Source: Cognaticolwellia mytili
Lineage (GTDB): Bacteria; Pseudomonadota; Gammaproteobacteria; Enterobacterales; Alteromonadaceae
Assembly: GCF_002104475.1 (NCBI RefSeq)
Contig: NZ_NBOF01000001.1
Location: forward strand, 620,001-684,000
Length of the DNA stretch: 64,000 nucleotides
Direction of reading: 5' to 3'
Under the pieces are notes generated by a model. That model worked only from the letters and a program-made list of their open reading frames with translations, had not been told where the DNA came from and did not search any database. The translations under genes were made by a program, and so were the position numbers. The number at the start of each line of letters is the position of its first letter. Within the stretch, counting starts at the first letter, position 1. Below are positions 17,430 to 27,633 of this stretch, one piece after another.

Positions 17430-18857
17430 CTACTTATAACCACCAAAAGAGCCCGCTGGACCAGGAAAGACCACAGGGCTTTCAAAACCATCTTTAGCCA
17501 CGCTGCTAACACCAAAGAAATAGTTATCAATAACAATATTCTTTAATTCAAATTCAGTGACATCACCAACGTATTGACTGTGTGTCCATGTTGGCTCAGT
17601 GGTTAGTCGCCAATGCACTCGATAACCCGCCAAGTTTTTTGCCATGCTGCCAGCAGGGCGTTGCCATTTTAGTGTCGTTGATGCTTTAACAGCACCTGAA
17701 ATTTCAGTTTGTGCTGGTGGTGGTGGCGCCCAAGCCATCGCGGCCATAGTAACGGCATTTAATGAGGTTAATTTAGCCGTAAAGTCAAAGTCGACACCAG
17801 AAAGCACATCGCCATACTCTCGGCCGTTTTCGGTGCGAATATCTTGATGTTGGCGATCATAGTGCTCATTGGTTTCCATAATGCGTACTGCAGGATATCC
17901 AACGGCATTAAATGGACGGTGATGACCACCTCGTCCAAATCTATCTAACCTGTATACCATCATAACGTCTAAATTAGGTATGTATTGATCGGCTATTTGA
18001 TCAATATAGCGAGCAACGTTTCGTGAAGGGGAGTCAACTTCACCACCGGTAAATCTACGTTTTCTAGCTTCTTCTGATGTTTCAACATAGCGAACACCTT
18101 CAGAGAATACTCTTGCCGTTGTATTGTTGATAACGCCGTTAATCCCTGAAATATTACCAATCATGTCATTGTTGATAACGGCTTCAACTCGCCAACCTTC
18201 TTTTTTGGCAATACCTGCCATTATTTTTCCGCCAAATAGCCCTTGTTCTTCACCCGATAATGCGGCATAAACCACTGTTCCTGCAAATTTATGCTGTGAC
18301 AATACTCGTGCAGCTTCAATGACTCCACCAACGCCCGAGGCATTATCGTTAGCGCCTGGAGATGCACTGGTAAAGTTAAGCGGGTCTGTCACTCTCGAAT
18401 CTATATCGCCAGACATCACGATATAGCGATTTGGATCTAATTGACCGCGTTGAATAGCAATAACATTAACCACTTCAGTCGGCTCTGGAATGCGCTTTTC
18501 TTCTGAGAATGTTTGTTTTTGATAGATAACTTCTAAACAACCACCACATTGTGCTGAAATTTTATCGAATTCTGACTTAATCCAACGACGTGCAGCGCCT
18601 ATACCCTGGGTGGTTGATTTTGTTTCTGACAATGTGTGTCTTGTGCCAAAACCGACTAATGTTGTGACATCGGCTTTAAGTCTTGCTGCGCTGACTTTTT
18701 TTTGTATTTCGCGTAATACTAATTGCTCATTTGGTGGCACAACGGTTGTAGAAGCATATACAGGTAGAGAAGTGGCAAGTACGCAAACCACACCAAGTAT
18801 CTTTCGGGGAAATGAATGAAGTGATTTATTATTTGGTTTATCAAAAGGGTTAAACAT
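17430..18857 (-). CDS. Secreted M28-family zinc metallopeptidase with C-terminal fibronectin-like domain
   Basis: A 475-residue exported protein. After a hydrophobic signal ending near LPVYAS (about residue 36), the M28 peptidase domain (about 120-370) shows YIVMSGDIDSR, GANDNASG, SGEEQGLFGG, NNDMIGN and RGGHHRPFN. These carry the metal ligands and catalytic Glu, except that the usual HxD pair of the first motif reads DxD. A fibronectin type III-like domain occupies about 385-475. It probably releases amino acids from peptides outside the cytoplasm. Whether the His to Asp change lowers activity is unknown. It stands alone, with no operon partner. Confidence 0.85.
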   Translation of the reverse strand: MFNPFDKPNNKSLHSFPRKILGVVCVLATSLPVYASTTVVPPNEQLVLREIQKKVSAARLKADVTTLVGFGTRHTLSETKSTTQGIGAARRWIKSEFDKISAQCGGCLEVIYQKQTFSEEKRIPEPTEVVNVIAIQRGQLDPNRYIVMSGDIDSRVTDPLNFTSASPGANDNASGVGGVIEAARVLSQHKFAGTVVYAALSGEEQGLFGGKIMAGIAKKEGWRVEAVINNDMIGNISGINGVINNTTARVFSEGVRYVETSEEARKRRFTGGEVDSPSRNVARYIDQIADQYIPNLDVMMVYRLDRFGRGGHHRPFNAVGYPAVRIMETNEHYDRQHQDIRTENGREYGDVLSGVDFDFTAKLTSLNAVTMAAMAWAPPPPAQTEISGAVKASTTLKWQRPAGSMAKNLAGYRVHWRLTTEPTWTHSQYVGDVTEFELKNIVIDNYFFGVSSVAKDGFESPVVFPGPAGSFGGYK

Positions 18858-19141
18858 AATGCCAGCCTAATATTGATTGTTATTATAATTCAACTAAAAG
18901 ATTATCATATTTAGTTATGCTGGCGAGTCCGTCTATCCTATTAATATTTCAGTTCAACTCACTTTTGAATTTATAAAAAACAAAAGCTATGTGATGAAAT
19001 TTTATTTTCTCAGTGACAAGGTCATTATTACACTTACATTGAAATGTATTGCGCGGTGTCAAAATATTTATAGCAGCATTCGCCGGGTTTTGACTAACAG
19101 CATGTTTTACTTTGGTGATAATTCCTGAATAAAAGTCACTG

Positions 19142-20245
19142 CTACTCTATCCACATAAAAACAGCATAAAATAGGCTTGGAGGAATAAAGAAATTTCGAT
19201 GGAATTTACTAACACTTATCATGGTCAGCAAAACACCTAGTGGTAATAACACGATCATTTTTATTGAAAAATTTAGCCATAAGTACATGGCTAAACAAGA
19301 GATTAATGCAATCAGCATTCCGGGTAGAATATCTAAACAATAACGCACACGAAATTGATTTAATAAACTAGCTAAATAATATGCGTAATCTTGATAAAAC
19401 TCTTCATTATCAAATTGATAAGACCCTATCAATATTGCTAAAACCCAGCAAAATAATATTTGTATATATCCGTTAGCTGTCTGGCCCATTTTATACTGCA
19501 CGTATGCGGTTAGGCCAATAAGCAGTCCACAAAAGAATATTCGGATCAGAATATTTTCAGGTACTTTCATTATCGCAATCCAACGAATTTGCCAGTAATA
19601 CTTAACTTTCCAAGATACGTTCGAAAGGAAAGACAAAGGCTCATAATAAATTTCTATCAACAATAACAGTATTATTGAGCTATTGAGGGCCACCGCGCTC
19701 ACTGTATATGCTTTGAACGCGAACAAAAGTACGAACGGCGTCAACAATAAGCTTAACCAAGGTAAGGTGTTATTTTTAAGGCTGAGCCAAGCAATAAGCA
19801 ATACTGACAAAGCAAAAAGTGGGAAATGTAATTGGCTGCCGAAAGTAACCCAGTCAGGAATAAAGGATAATAAGAATATTGGCGCTAATAAGGGTAAGTT
19901 ACCGGCAATGAGCGTCAACAATATGGTATTCGCATGTTTTAACTTCGGCGATATCGGTAAGCTCGCTAAATAGTATCGGTGCTTCAAACCTAAAATAGCG
20001 CTTTTTTGTATGCGAATTAAAAAATAAAGCAGCAGGAAATAACTCCATTGATAGATAATTCGTTGCTCAAATGAGGTGTTTAGATCCGCAATAACACTCA
20101 ATGATATTAAGGCCGTTAATATGGCTGCTGAAATAGCCAAGTACAATATTGATAATAAAAATGCCAGCAACTGTCCAACAGAAGGCAACATTTGTTTTAA
20201 CTCATGATAATAAATCTGTCCTCTTAGTAGCAGATATTTAGTCAT
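19142..20245 (-). CDS. ABC exporter membrane subunit
   Basis: A 367-residue membrane protein with about ten hydrophobic segments and no recognised soluble domain. Its start overlaps the stop of the ATP-binding gene by four bases (ATGA), so the two are coupled and it is almost certainly the permease partner. An HRYYLASLPISPK segment between helices resembles the cytoplasmic coupling loop of ABC-2-like exporters of gammaproteobacteria. The substrate is unknown. Confidence 0.65.
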   Translation of the reverse strand: MTKYLLLRGQIYYHELKQMLPSVGQLLAFLLSILYLAISAAILTALISLSVIADLNTSFEQRIIYQWSYFLLLYFLIRIQKSAILGLKHRYYLASLPISPKLKHANTILLTLIAGNLPLLAPIFLLSFIPDWVTFGSQLHFPLFALSVLLIAWLSLKNNTLPWLSLLLTPFVLLFAFKAYTVSAVALNSSIILLLLIEIYYEPLSFLSNVSWKVKYYWQIRWIAIMKVPENILIRIFFCGLLIGLTAYVQYKMGQTANGYIQILFCWVLAILIGSYQFDNEEFYQDYAYYLASLLNQFRVRYCLDILPGMLIALISCLAMYLWLNFSIKMIVLLPLGVLLTMISVSKFHRNFFIPPSLFYAVFMWIE

Positions 20246-20856
20246 AAAGTGATACTACTCGCTTGATTTAATTCCAAGAGTGCTACTTGCTGGTAATTTG
20301 AGTTTTCGGTAAATACTTTTTCATGACTTATAACGATCACTTGTCCTTGATAGTCGTCGAGGTAATCAAGTATCCATGCTCGGCTATTTTTATCTAGTCC
20401 AGTAGTTGGTTCATCAAGCAGTAAGCATTTTGGCTGATGCGCTAAGGCTAGAAGCAGCGATATTTTTTTCAAACTACCTAACGATAAAGCGGAAACTTGA
20501 GTCGTTAAGTGGGCAGTAAACTCTAAGTGGTTAATGATGTTACTAGGGAAGGAGCAGTTGTGTTGTGAACAATGAAAATCCAGCAACTGTTGCGCTGTTA
20601 AAAAGTCGGGTAGTACTAGCTTGTCTGATGAAATACCTAACTGTCGCTTAGTAGTGGTTAAATTGACAGGTTCACCATTAAAAGTAACTTGTCCTGCACT
20701 TATTGCCTCTAATCCAGCAGCCAGCATTAACATGGTCGTTTTGCCACAGCCGTTAGGACCAACAATACAATATCTTTTAGCATCAAAATTGCAGGTCAGG
20801 TTATGAAGTACTACATTCTTTTGATAAAACTTTGAAACAGATTTGAATCTAAGCAA
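20242..20856 (-). CDS. ABC transporter ATP-binding protein
   Basis: About 204 residues. The start is placed at a TTG at 20856 because AGGAAG lies just upstream and because translation from there begins directly with the domain (MLRFKSVSKFYQKNVVLHNL). A longer frame from 20916 adds only an implausible hydrophobic tail. Walker A is GPNGCGKTT, the signature is the degenerate SALSLGSLKKISLLLALA, Walker B is CLLLDEPTTGLD and the switch is VISHE. The signature has SLGS rather than LSGGQ. It energises the membrane subunit encoded next. Confidence 0.85.
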   Translation of the reverse strand: MLRFKSVSKFYQKNVVLHNLTCNFDAKRYCIVGPNGCGKTTMLMLAAGLEAISAGQVTFNGEPVNLTTTKRQLGISSDKLVLPDFLTAQQLLDFHCSQHNCSFPSNIINHLEFTAHLTTQVSALSLGSLKKISLLLALAHQPKCLLLDEPTTGLDKNSRAWILDYLDDYQGQVIVISHEKVFTENSNYQQVALLELNQASSITL

Positions 20857-21119
20857 AAAACTTCCTAAAGCTAAAAGTGACAAGCGCACTATGCAAAATA
20901 AAGCCACTATCTGCAATGTTTAAATATGTAAAGGAGAGGGAGTGTAATTATACTCTATGGTTGTAGGTTAACTTTATTTATCAGTGGTTTGATTGTTACA
21001 TGGTTTAATATTTATTTTATTAGCTATGGTTGTTCGAAGGCAAAATTTACAGATTAATCATAATAATGAAATGTTTTGTTGGTAAAAAATGAGATGTTTA
21101 GCGCCAAAATAGCTCTAGT

Positions 21120-21153
21120 GAATACACCTATTTATTGACAAATAGGTGTATTC
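21120..21153. repeat. 14-bp perfect inverted repeat after secF
   Basis: GAATACACCTATTT (21120-21133) and AAATAGGTGTATTC (21140-21153) with a six-base loop. It lies 27 bases beyond the secF stop on the minus strand and is a candidate terminator, although no clear U-run follows. Confidence 0.45.
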
Positions 21154-21180
21154 AAGTCAGAAGTTAACTGTTAAAAATAA

Positions 21181-22101
21181 TTAAGGTAACTGACAAACCT
21201 CTTGCTCTTTTTTGTTGTAATAATCAGCCGTTAAGCCCAGTAGCTGCGGTACCGTTGCCGAAATAGCAATGGATGAAAACGTACCCACTAAAATTCCACA
21301 AAATAGCGCGATAGCAAAGCCCGTTAATGATTCCCCTGCAAAAAAGTAAATGGCTAATATTGTCGCAAGCGTCGTGCCTGAGGTGATTAATGTTCGCACT
21401 ATGGTGGCTTTTATCGCTAAATTAATAATGTTTTCTATATTTTTTTCATGATTTCTTTTCATGATTTCTCGTATTTTGTCACCGACAATAATGGAGTCAT
21501 TTAATGAATAACCAATAATGGCGAGTAGGCTCGCTAGAATAGTTAAATCAAATGAAATGCCGAACCAAGCAAATAGCCCAAGTACAATAATAACGTCATG
21601 AAAAAGAGCAATGACTGAGCCCGCAGCCAAGCGCCATTCAAACCTAAACGATAGATAGAACAGTATCACGATCACCGCGGTTAATAATGCCAAGCCACCT
21701 TGGTTAATTAGCTCTTCACCTACCTGACTACCGATATAAATAGCATCTTGTGGTGTAATGGTTAAGCCACTTTGTTGGGAAAACTCTGCTAACCATGCTT
21801 TTCCTTTTAAGCTGGTATCATTATCAACTTGTTGTACGCTCCAATGTGTACCATTTTCAGCGGAAGACAACCCAAAGGTATCAGGTAAATATGAGGTTAA
21901 TAGCGCAGTCATTTTCTTTTGGCTAAGCGATTCTTGTGTCGAGAATTCTGTCAGGTAACCACCGGTAAAGTCTAAACCAAGGTTAAGTCCGTGACTAAAG
22001 AGTCCGAATAATGAAAATAGCACAAGCACTGCAGCAAAATAGAAGCTAATCATGCGAAACTTACTTAATGCTTGGCTTTGATTTAATAGGAAATTGTTCA
22101 T
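21181..22101 (-). CDS. secF: Protein translocase subunit SecF
   Basis: A 306-residue SecF. It shows the first helix, then LDFTGGYLTEF at the start of the periplasmic domain (about residues 39-49), five C-terminal helices with GYSLNDSIIVGDKIRE (about 193-208) and TIVRTLITSGTTL. Together with SecD it uses proton motive force to aid export through SecYEG. Its start overlaps the secD stop by four bases. yajC, tgt and queA, the usual neighbours of the main secDF copy, are not here. Confidence 0.93.
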   Translation of the reverse strand: MNNFLLNQSQALSKFRMISFYFAAVLVLFSLFGLFSHGLNLGLDFTGGYLTEFSTQESLSQKKMTALLTSYLPDTFGLSSAENGTHWSVQQVDNDTSLKGKAWLAEFSQQSGLTITPQDAIYIGSQVGEELINQGGLALLTAVIVILFYLSFRFEWRLAAGSVIALFHDVIIVLGLFAWFGISFDLTILASLLAIIGYSLNDSIIVGDKIREIMKRNHEKNIENIINLAIKATIVRTLITSGTTLATILAIYFFAGESLTGFAIALFCGILVGTFSSIAISATVPQLLGLTADYYNKKEQEVCQLP

Positions 22102-23927
22102 AGGTTAACTCCAAGTAGCTGTGACTTGTTTTCTCGAATAGATAAATTGGTCAGTGCTTTTGAAACAAAAACACCGGTAAACATACTGGTTAAAATGCCC
22201 AAGCATAAAATGATGGCAAAGCCTTTTACTGGACCATAGCCGATGGAATAGAGAATAATACCGGTGATCATGGTGGTGATATTGGCATCTAAAATAGTTG
22301 AAAATGCACTTTTATAACCCAATTCAATGGCAGAAATTACTTTGCGACCACGTTTTAATTCTTCTTTTATCCGCTCGAAAATAAGTACGTTGGTATCAAC
22401 CGCCATACCTACTGTTAGCACTAAGCCCGCAATGCCGGGAAGTGTCAGTACAGCGCCAGGTAATAATGACATTAAGCCAAGTAAACTGACCAAATTTAAT
22501 GCCAAGGCAATGTTAGCGATAACACCTAACGCTCGATACCAAAAAACCATAAATAACAAAGTAAAAGTAATACCTATGGTTAATGCTTTAATGCCGTTGT
22601 CTATATTATCAACACCAAGTGTTGCTTCAATACTGCGTTGTTTTACAATGGTTACAGGAGCCGTTAATGAACCTGCACGTAACAATAACGCTAGCTCTTG
22701 TGCATCTTGAAGGCTCGACATATTGGTAATGCTAAATTGTGAGCCTAAGTGTTGTTGAATAGTGGCAACATTAATCACCTTACTCTTCTTCACCATTTCA
22801 TCTTGAGTATTACGATAAAATTCAGAGAATACGGTAACCATGGGCTTACCGACATTTTTCTTGGAAAAAAGCGACATCTTTTTACCGCCAACAGCATCCA
22901 ACGTTAGATTAACTAACGGCATACCCATTTCATCTTGACCTGAGCGAGCGTTTTTAATATTGGCACCAGAAAATATCACCTGACTATTCATTTTGAGTTT
23001 ACGACCATTTTTGTCACTCATTTGTAAAATACCTGCGGCTCTAGCATTCTCTGCCAATTGATAAAAGTCTAATGAGGCGGTAGCGCCAATAATCTTTTTT
23101 GCTTCTTCAGGATCATGCACACCAGGTAATTCAATACGAATTCTATTTTTACCTTGTTTTTGAGTAACCGCTTCCGTGATGCCTAATTCTTCGATGCGGC
23201 CGCGCATGGTTTTAAGCGTTTGTTTCATGATTTCTTGGCGAAACTTAGTTTGTTCCTGTGAGCTAAAACTCAAAACAATTTTATTTTCAGCCAATTTTTT
23301 TTCAGTAAGTTCAGGGTAGTTGCTATTAATTTTTGTTAATAACTGTTCATTAGCCGCTTGTTTAGCAGAAGAAAAATCAATGATGATTGAATGGTTGTTG
23401 GGCTGTGATACTTTGCCTAGTCGAATTCTGTTTTCTATTGCGATAGATTTAATATCTAAAGCGATGCCTTTTAACCTGTCGGATAATGCACGTTCAGTAT
23501 CAACATCGAGTACAAATAACACACCACCACTAAGATCTAAGCCTAATTTTATCGGCTTGCCGTTTAATGACGTTAACCATGCTGGTGAATCATTTCTTAT
23601 TGAACTTTCAACGGTATAATCATCACCATAGTTTTTTGTTAACAGTTTTTCTATAGCATGTTGATCGGTTTTATTTTTCAAGGTAATGGTTGTGCCACTC
23701 GTTGATGTTTTAATTCCCTCAACAGTAATATTTTTGTTGGCGAGCAAAGCATTAATATCTTGGGGAGCTATTGCTTCGCTTTGAGCGTTGTTGTTGACAA
23801 GGCGGATATTCATCTTGTCGGTATATAAGTTTGGTAAGGCGCTTACAAGCATAAATAGCAAGATGAAAATAATGACAATGTTTTGCCATTTCACATTTTT
23901 TTCTTGGGTAGTTGTACGTGAATTCAT
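22098..23927 (-). CDS. secD: Protein translocase subunit SecD
   Basis: About 609 residues from the ATG at 23927, where SecD homology begins (MNSRTTTQEKNVKWQ and the first helix); an upstream in-frame ATG adds an unlikely 23 residues. Domains are TM1, the large periplasmic P1 region including GLDLSGGVLFVLDVD (about residues 130-144) and MRGRIEELGITEAV, then five helices with VGMAVDTNVLIFERIKEEL and DANITTMITG. It works with SecF in a membrane complex that pulls exported proteins. It may be a second genomic copy, since yajC is absent. Confidence 0.92.
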   Translation of the reverse strand: MNSRTTTQEKNVKWQNIVIIFILLFMLVSALPNLYTDKMNIRLVNNNAQSEAIAPQDINALLANKNITVEGIKTSTSGTTITLKNKTDQHAIEKLLTKNYGDDYTVESSIRNDSPAWLTSLNGKPIKLGLDLSGGVLFVLDVDTERALSDRLKGIALDIKSIAIENRIRLGKVSQPNNHSIIIDFSSAKQAANEQLLTKINSNYPELTEKKLAENKIVLSFSSQEQTKFRQEIMKQTLKTMRGRIEELGITEAVTQKQGKNRIRIELPGVHDPEEAKKIIGATASLDFYQLAENARAAGILQMSDKNGRKLKMNSQVIFSGANIKNARSGQDEMGMPLVNLTLDAVGGKKMSLFSKKNVGKPMVTVFSEFYRNTQDEMVKKSKVINVATIQQHLGSQFSITNMSSLQDAQELALLLRAGSLTAPVTIVKQRSIEATLGVDNIDNGIKALTIGITFTLLFMVFWYRALGVIANIALALNLVSLLGLMSLLPGAVLTLPGIAGLVLTVGMAVDTNVLIFERIKEELKRGRKVISAIELGYKSAFSTILDANITTMITGIILYSIGYGPVKGFAIILCLGILTSMFTGVFVSKALTNLSIRENKSQLLGVNL

Positions 23928-24119
23928 TATAAAATCTCTACATAAAGACTTGTCGTAAATTGCTTTTTTAATGTGAAAATCCATTGAAAAAGCCAATTAA
24001 AAAATAGCAAATACGACAAGTAACCAATGGATTAATATTGGTATTGAAAAAGGTAAATAGTTGATTTTTACAGTCCAAAAGCTAAAACGTTATTGTTTTA
24101 TTGAACTGCTTTTAATGAA

Positions 24120-24539
24120 TTAACTGTGGTATGTAGTGCTAGATGAATATAAAAAGTTGCCGTCTTTCCAGCCAGAAAGTCGAGATGAATTATTTTTATG
24201 GCTTAATTGTTCAAACCAAGGCGTTATTAACGGTGGATTGATTAAGTTTTTATACAAGCCAGCGGTAAGCTTAACTTTAAAAAACTCGACGACTAAGACA
24301 TAGTTTGGTGTGGTTTGTATTTCTGCATTGAATAAAGCCGGGCTGATCCGATTTAGCCTTTGAAGATTAAATAAATCTTTTGGCTCTACGTCATCAAAAA
24401 TTGAAGTTGTTTGCTGCTCAATTTGAGAATTTTTAGTATGAGTTGAATATCCATCATTAAAAGCATCGGGGATCGGCAAAGCGCTAGCTGTGTGAGCTAC
24501 TACTAAAACAAATAACATTACTGCTAATTGACGCCACAT
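24120..24539 (-). CDS. Hypothetical secreted protein
   Basis: About 139 residues from the ATG at 24539 (a GTG four codons upstream is possible). The N terminus is a signal peptide (MWRQLAVMLFVLVVAHTASA). The mature protein is polar, with YVLVVEFFKVKL as the only strong hydrophobic strand. No family is recognised. It lies downstream of the PdsS kinase gene on the same strand, about 130 bases away, so a link with that system is possible but not shown. Confidence 0.5.
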   Translation of the reverse strand: MWRQLAVMLFVLVVAHTASALPIPDAFNDGYSTHTKNSQIEQQTTSIFDDVEPKDLFNLQRLNRISPALFNAEIQTTPNYVLVVEFFKVKLTAGLYKNLINPPLITPWFEQLSHKNNSSRLSGWKDGNFLYSSSTTYHS

Positions 24540-24672
24540 AAGAACAAACACTTCTTTAAGATACCCAATGATATAGGGGGCTTTGTCTATATTTCAACAG
24601 CTTTACTTATTTTAGTATAAATTAAGTGAGTAAATACCAAACTGAGACTTCGAAATTACGGTGACTGAGTGG

Positions 24673-26895
24673 CTACTTAATTAACGGTAAGCTGATTTTC
24701 ACGTCAACCCCTTGTTTTAGCGTATTGTTAATAGCTTTTATCGAGCCATGATGAAACTGACAAATTAAACGAGCAATATATAATCCTAAGCCCAAATGCG
24801 GCTGCTCATTGTTATGTTTTTGCCTAATCGACACCATAGAATCAAAAAGTTGCTCACTCATTTGCTCAGGTAATAACTCACCATTGTTTTTAATTGTAAT
24901 GCAGCATTCTTGTGTAGTAGAGCTAAATTCCAGCTGAACTTTTTGATCATCACAAAATTCAACCGCGTTGGCGATGACTTTATCAAGTAGTTGTGCGATA
25001 TGCTCAGGTGAACCGATAAGTTGATACTTTCCTTCTGGAATATCAGTGCAAGTAAAGTCAATGTCCTTATAAATCAACTGATAGCCTTGCATACAACCAT
25101 TGATAACTTCACCGATATCAAATTGGCTTTTGTCTGTATTTTGCAGGATTTGCTCAATTCTGGTGGCTTCGTTCATATTGGTTAGAATAAGGCTGAGTCG
25201 TTCAACACCGCGCTGTGCTCGCGTTAAGTAAGGATTTTCTTCTGATAACGCCGTTGTATCGTGACTTTCATTATTACTGAGACTTTGATGCTGCATTGCC
25301 AAGGTTTCTAATGAGGTACGCACCACAGCAATCGGAGTTCGTAATTCATGGGAAAGTCTTGAAGACATATTCTCTAGATAATGATTGTATTGACCGAGAC
25401 GATTTACTGCTGTAGCAAAGCTTCGTGATAAATCACCAATTTCATCATTAGTGGTTGATGTATCAACATTACCACTAATGCGGCCATGTTCGTCAATGGC
25501 CATCTCAGCTTGATTGCTCAAGGTTCTAATACGATTAGATATGCGTGAAGCAAAAAGGAAAAATGCTAAAGCGCCTAAGAGCATAATGCTGAGTATCGAA
25601 CTAAATAGTTTCTCAAGTGCTTGATTTCTTAAAGTGCGTATACCGTTTGTGGTTTCTTCAACGATCACCACACCTTTAACGCTTTCATCAATAAAAATAG
25701 GGTAAGCGGCAGATAACACAACGGCTTGTTGATCGGTTGATAAACGCCATTGCGACATTGGCTCGCCACTTAATGCACTTTCAATATGTTTGCCGGTTAA
25801 GTTTTCAGAATCATACAATTGGTCAATAAAGTTACGTGGTGGTTGAGTCAGTATTTTTTCGTAGAACGGTTTTAGCCAATTTCTTTCAATGCTATACCAA
25901 GTACGCATCAAAGCATTTAAGATAAAGTTATCTGATGAAGCATCACTTTCGTTGTTATTAACACGCTTATTCCACACGCCGCTGGCTTGCTTAATGTCCC
26001 CCGTTTTTGCTAATACTCTGTGGTGTTGGTCAACCACCCAAATACTGGAGTTGGTATAACTCATGCCTTTAACAATACGTTCAATTTCAGGCGAGGGTAC
26101 CAAAATTGTCCCTAAGGTTTCTGCTGAGCTCGGATCTGCTGAGCCTAATGACGCAATAACATTACCTAAAGGGCGGTCAACATCATGTACAGCAAAAGCG
26201 ATATGGTCGTTAAATTCGGTTAATGGAATACGGATTTCGACATTGTAGCCTTGACTAGTATCACGCCAATGACCTTGAATTTGTGTTGCTGGCACAGGAA
26301 TGTCGCTTTGAACATCAGTAATACGGTAGGCATCTATCCAACCTGTGGTCTTATTGCTGATGATAAATCGACTAAAAACTCCGTCGGGATTGATAAAAGC
26401 CAATTCTAAGTGATCGTTATTAACTATGCTACGTGCGTTACTATTACGGTAAATGACTTCGTTGTCTATTATCGAAAAGTATAAGTAGAGGTATTTACCG
26501 TAAGTACCTACCGCTGCAGTAAAGTTTATTGATAATTGCTCAGGCGGTAATTGGGTATATAGTTGATTATTTTGCTGATAAAAATGTGCTTTGTTAGCAA
26601 AGTCTGGCCAGTCATTATTTAAACCGTCAAGTTGTATGGGGGCTGAAAGGCCATAGCTGTACAAATCTTTGCCTTTTTCGACACTGGGTAGAAAACTTGC
26701 TTGATTATTAAATAAATTCGCCCGTTCATGCATGGCGGTGGCAAGTGCTCTCGCAGTGCCTATAATGGTTTGCTCTTGGCCGTAGCGCAGGTATTTTTCC
26801 ATTTCCCAAACATATTGGTAGCCAAACCACGGGATGGTAAATAGAAATCCTGATAAGAGAAGTAATTTACTTCTTAAGCCAAAGCGCCATTTCAT
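24673..26895 (-). CDS. pdsS: Proteobacterial dedicated sortase system sensor histidine kinase PdsS
   Basis: A 740-residue membrane histidine kinase. An N-terminal helix is followed by a large periplasmic sensor of about 400 residues. This includes a CBM9-like fold (QLDGLNNDWPDF at about residues 83-94, then LYLYFSIIDNEVIYR). A second helix near 430-450 leads to HAMP, the phospho-acceptor SSRLSHELRTPIAVVRT and an ATPase domain ending in LGLGLYIARLI. The length and layout match the marine sortase-associated kinase family (TIGR03785). It is 12 bases downstream of the partner response regulator gene. Confidence 0.82.
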   Translation of the reverse strand: MKWRFGLRSKLLLLSGFLFTIPWFGYQYVWEMEKYLRYGQEQTIIGTARALATAMHERANLFNNQASFLPSVEKGKDLYSYGLSAPIQLDGLNNDWPDFANKAHFYQQNNQLYTQLPPEQLSINFTAAVGTYGKYLYLYFSIIDNEVIYRNSNARSIVNNDHLELAFINPDGVFSRFIISNKTTGWIDAYRITDVQSDIPVPATQIQGHWRDTSQGYNVEIRIPLTEFNDHIAFAVHDVDRPLGNVIASLGSADPSSAETLGTILVPSPEIERIVKGMSYTNSSIWVVDQHHRVLAKTGDIKQASGVWNKRVNNNESDASSDNFILNALMRTWYSIERNWLKPFYEKILTQPPRNFIDQLYDSENLTGKHIESALSGEPMSQWRLSTDQQAVVLSAAYPIFIDESVKGVVIVEETTNGIRTLRNQALEKLFSSILSIMLLGALAFFLFASRISNRIRTLSNQAEMAIDEHGRISGNVDTSTTNDEIGDLSRSFATAVNRLGQYNHYLENMSSRLSHELRTPIAVVRTSLETLAMQHQSLSNNESHDTTALSEENPYLTRAQRGVERLSLILTNMNEATRIEQILQNTDKSQFDIGEVINGCMQGYQLIYKDIDFTCTDIPEGKYQLIGSPEHIAQLLDKVIANAVEFCDDQKVQLEFSSTTQECCITIKNNGELLPEQMSEQLFDSMVSIRQKHNNEQPHLGLGLYIARLICQFHHGSIKAINNTLKQGVDVKISLPLIK

Positions 26896-26907
26896 CGTTA
26901 TTACTCG

Positions 26908-27633
26908 TTATTTACCTAGTTGTTCTGCTTCATTTTGCACCGGATTTTGATTCCATCGATAACCCATGCCATAGACAGTATCGATACAATTAAAATTAGC
27001 GTCTAAACGGTTGAATTTCTTCCGTATACGTTTTATATGTGAGGTGATAGTAGAGTCATCAACATAGATTTTTGAGTCTTGCATTAGCTGACTTCTGTTT
27101 TTGACATGACCGGGGTGTTTTGCCAAGGCATAAAGCATCCAAAATTCAGTAATAGTTAAATCAACCATCTGTTCATTCCACTCTACCGTCATACGTTGGC
27201 TGTCTATCGTTAACGCGCCAAGTTTTAGTAAGTGATCAGTTTGTTGAGGTTTCCCTAAAGCGTCTTGTCGACGAAATAACGCGGCTATGCGCGCGGCTAA
27301 ATGTGGCAGGCTAATGTCTTTAGTTAAGTAATCATCAGCGCCAATTCTTAAGCCTGAAACGGTATCAACATCGCTATCGCGTGCGGTTAAAAATATAATT
27401 GGTAAGGTATTCGACATAGTTCTTAACCATTGACATATTTCAAAGCCGGCATCGTATTCATGCTCTAAACCTATATCTAATATCGCTAAATGGGGTAAGC
27501 GTAAAGCAAATGCCTGCATTGCTGTGGCTTTATTAGGATAAGTTTGTACCTGATAGCCCTGTAAACGTAAAGCATCTGCATAGTTTTCTCTAATTGCGGC
27601 ATCATCTTCAACAATCGCGATCCGTTTTGACAT
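26908..27633 (-). CDS. pdsR: Proteobacterial dedicated sortase system response regulator PdsR
   Basis: A 241-residue OmpR-type response regulator. The receiver has the acidic pocket IVEDDAAIRENY, the phospho-Asp in HLAILDIGLEHEYDAGFEI and the later FLTARDSDVDTVSGLRIGAD. The extended loop after the phospho-Asp is typical of the sortase-associated regulator family (TIGR03787). The winged helix ends in STITSHIKRIRKKFNRLD and TVYGMGYRW. It is read together with pdsS and lies opposite pdsO across a 316-base region. Confidence 0.83.
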   Translation of the reverse strand: MSKRIAIVEDDAAIRENYADALRLQGYQVQTYPNKATAMQAFALRLPHLAILDIGLEHEYDAGFEICQWLRTMSNTLPIIFLTARDSDVDTVSGLRIGADDYLTKDISLPHLAARIAALFRRQDALGKPQQTDHLLKLGALTIDSQRMTVEWNEQMVDLTITEFWMLYALAKHPGHVKNRSQLMQDSKIYVDDSTITSHIKRIRKKFNRLDANFNCIDTVYGMGYRWNQNPVQNEAEQLGK

